Assembly: GCA_948496895.1 (NCBI GenBank)
Contig: CAOOJO010000233.1
Location: 1 to 5,188, forward strand
Reading direction: 5' to 3'
Source of the DNA: an uncultured Acetatifactor sp.
GTDB taxonomy: Bacteria; Bacillota; Clostridia; Lachnospirales; Lachnospiraceae
DNA: 5,188 bases
Part shown: positions 4,196 through 5,188 of the stretch, piece after piece
Numbering within the stretch: the first letter of the stretch is position 1
Layout: each line of letters opens with the position of its first letter
Position numbers and translations under genes: made by a program
Notes under the pieces: model-generated
Database searches by the model: none
What the model saw: the letters and a program-made list of their open reading frames with translations, nothing else
What the model was told of the DNA's origin: nothing

Positions 4196-5188
4196 TATAT
4201 GGACGCTTCTGGGGATAGCCCCCACTTCCGATAGGAAGACCATCCGTAGCGCCTACGCGGCCCAGTCCAGGCTGCACCACCCGGAGGAGGAGCCGGAATA
4301 TTTCGTGAGGCTGAACCAGGCTTACAGGCAGGCGCTGGATCTTGCCCGGAGAGGCGGGGCTGGGGATGGCGCTTCGGGGAATGAGGAGGAGAGGGAAGCT
4401 GCCGATAGGGTGGATTTCAGGAAAGCAGCAAGAAACTGGGAGTCTGCCACAGAGGGAGATGGCTCCAGGGAGGAGCGAAAGCGGGAATCTTTAGCTGAGA
4501 CGGATGGTTCGGGAGAAGATTCTGGAGAAGAGAAACGTAAGCCAGAGTCAGCAGTTGAATCAAATGATTCCGAAGAAGACGAAAAAGTAGTAATAGGACA
4601 GAAGCCCTCGGATGATAAAAATGGCTCCGCAGAAGACGGAAAAGACAGAGGAAAGCAGGAAGCCATCGCCGAGGCGGCCAGTTCCCCGGAAGAAGCATCG
4701 GAAAACGAATCCCACCAGACAGATGCCGTGGAGACAAAAGTCTCTCTACTGGAACGGCTGGCCGGAGCCCAGCAGAAAGCCATCCGGCAGAGCATGGAAA
4801 CAGGTGCCCTGCATGATTTCATCGCTCTTTTTACAGATGCCAAACAAGCCAAGGCAGCCGACACCTGGAGGCGTTTTTTCCTGACGGAGGCCTTTCTGGG
4901 AGAGCAGTACTCGGAGGATTTCGCCAGAGGCCTGTATGCCTATCTGATGGGACAGGACAGCTTCCCCAGCGATAATCTTCCCATGGGCCTGCTCCAGGAG
5001 CTGGCCATCGCCTATGCGCTGGTGCCCCATTTTGCCGGGGAAGAGTACGGCCAGGGCATGAAATATCCCAAGGAATGGTACAAAGTCTCGGTGGAGCAGA
5101 CCTTTCCGGCCAGGAAGCAGGTGGCAGAGATTTTCAACCGCCAGGGCTGGGACTGTGATTTGAAATCCATGACCAGGCGGATGCTGAA
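4185..5188 (+). CDS. J-domain co-chaperone (DjlB/DjlC-like), 3' end outside the window
   Basis: The frame starts at ATG 4185, overlaps the hscC stop by 11 bp and stays open to the right edge (334 full codons). Residues 4-51 form a J domain: DIWTLLGIAPTSDRKTIRSAY (4-24) is helices I-II, and the loop at 32-34 reads HPE where functional J domains have HPD. PEYFVRLNQAYRQAL (37-51) is helix III. The short J domain with the text LGI.PT.D...IR.AYA is typical of HscC partner proteins such as E. coli DjlB and DjlC. Residues about 55-185 are low-complexity, dominated by Glu, Ser, Asp, Gly and Lys, and probably disordered. From about 186 a helical region begins (LLERLAGAQQ, then DTWRRFFLTEAFLG) that I cannot assign to a named domain and which continues past the edge. 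No membrane helix is visible so far. The likely role is to deliver substrate to HscC and stimulate its ATPase, if HPE still supports that. Confidence 0.85.
   Translation, partial: MKSDIWTLLGIAPTSDRKTIRSAYAAQSRLHHPEEEPEYFVRLNQAYRQALDLARRGGAGDGASGNEEEREAADRVDFRKAARNWESATEGDGSREERKRESLAETDGSGEDSGEEKRKPESAVESNDSEEDEKVVIGQKPSDDKNGSAEDGKDRGKQEAIAEAASSPEEASENESHQTDAVETKVSLLERLAGAQQKAIRQSMETGALHDFIALFTDAKQAKAADTWRRFFLTEAFLGEQYSEDFARGLYAYLMGQDSFPSDNLPMGLLQELAIAYALVPHFAGEEYGQGMKYPKEWYKVSVEQTFPARKQVAEIFNRQGWDCDLKSMTRRML

Noticed and set aside
3401..4280. Long minus-strand frames opposite the 3' end of hscC and the start of the J-protein gene
   Set aside because: Their Pro- and Leu-rich content is what the complement of Glu- and Gly-rich codons gives. 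The plus strand carries unmistakable Hsp70 and J-domain motifs.
4322..4864. Minus-strand Ser-rich 180-residue frame
   Set aside because: It is the antisense of the acidic linker (GAA, GAG and GGA codons read backwards as Ser, Phe and Leu codons). There is no start signal or recognisable motif.

Overview
The window looks like chromosomal DNA from an anaerobic Firmicute of the class Clostridia, probably a Lachnospiraceae-type gut organism. The grounds are inference: strong AGGAGG-type ribosome binding sites, sigma-A-like promoters, fairly GC-rich genes rich in Glu and Lys, and a relic of the PD-(D/E)XK nuclease/AAA-ATPase-like family that is greatly expanded in such genomes. No rRNA, tRNA, CRISPR array, transposase or integrase was seen.

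Layout. Positions 1-428 hold the C-terminal end of a von Willebrand factor A (VWA) protein, cut by the left edge. Positions about 430-950 are a small gene graveyard. A promoter and ribosome binding site lead into an 81-codon remnant that joins the first ~31 residues of an AAA-ATPase-like/PD-(D/E)XK nuclease protein to its last ~45 residues. This abuts, in opposite orientation, a fragment of a manganese exporter (mntP). Positions about 990-1404 carry an extended -10 promoter, a leader with a 39-nt hairpin, a possible 30-codon ORF and a two-helix membrane protein of about 79 residues. Its best-placed start codon reads ATA instead of ATG. Positions 1413-2006 (minus strand) encode an FMN-dependent nitroreductase, convergent with the membrane protein gene. 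Positions 2007-2269 are a divergent intergenic region with a promoter for each direction and three copies of an 18-19 bp tandem repeat in the leader of the next gene.

Positions 2270-4195 encode a 641-residue Hsp70 of the HscC type with all main nucleotide-binding motifs and an acidic, partly repeated tail. It overlaps by 11 bp a J-domain protein (4185 to the right edge) whose HPD motif reads HPE and whose J domain is separated from a C-terminal helical region by about 130 acidic, low-complexity residues. The two are almost certainly one translationally coupled chaperone/co-chaperone operon, parallel to E. coli HscC with its J partners DjlB and DjlC.

The most distinctive content is this HscC/J pair with two acidic disordered segments and an HPE signature. 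Next come the chimeric deletion remnant, the suspected AUA start and the structured leaders. No wholly new system can be proved from this window alone.
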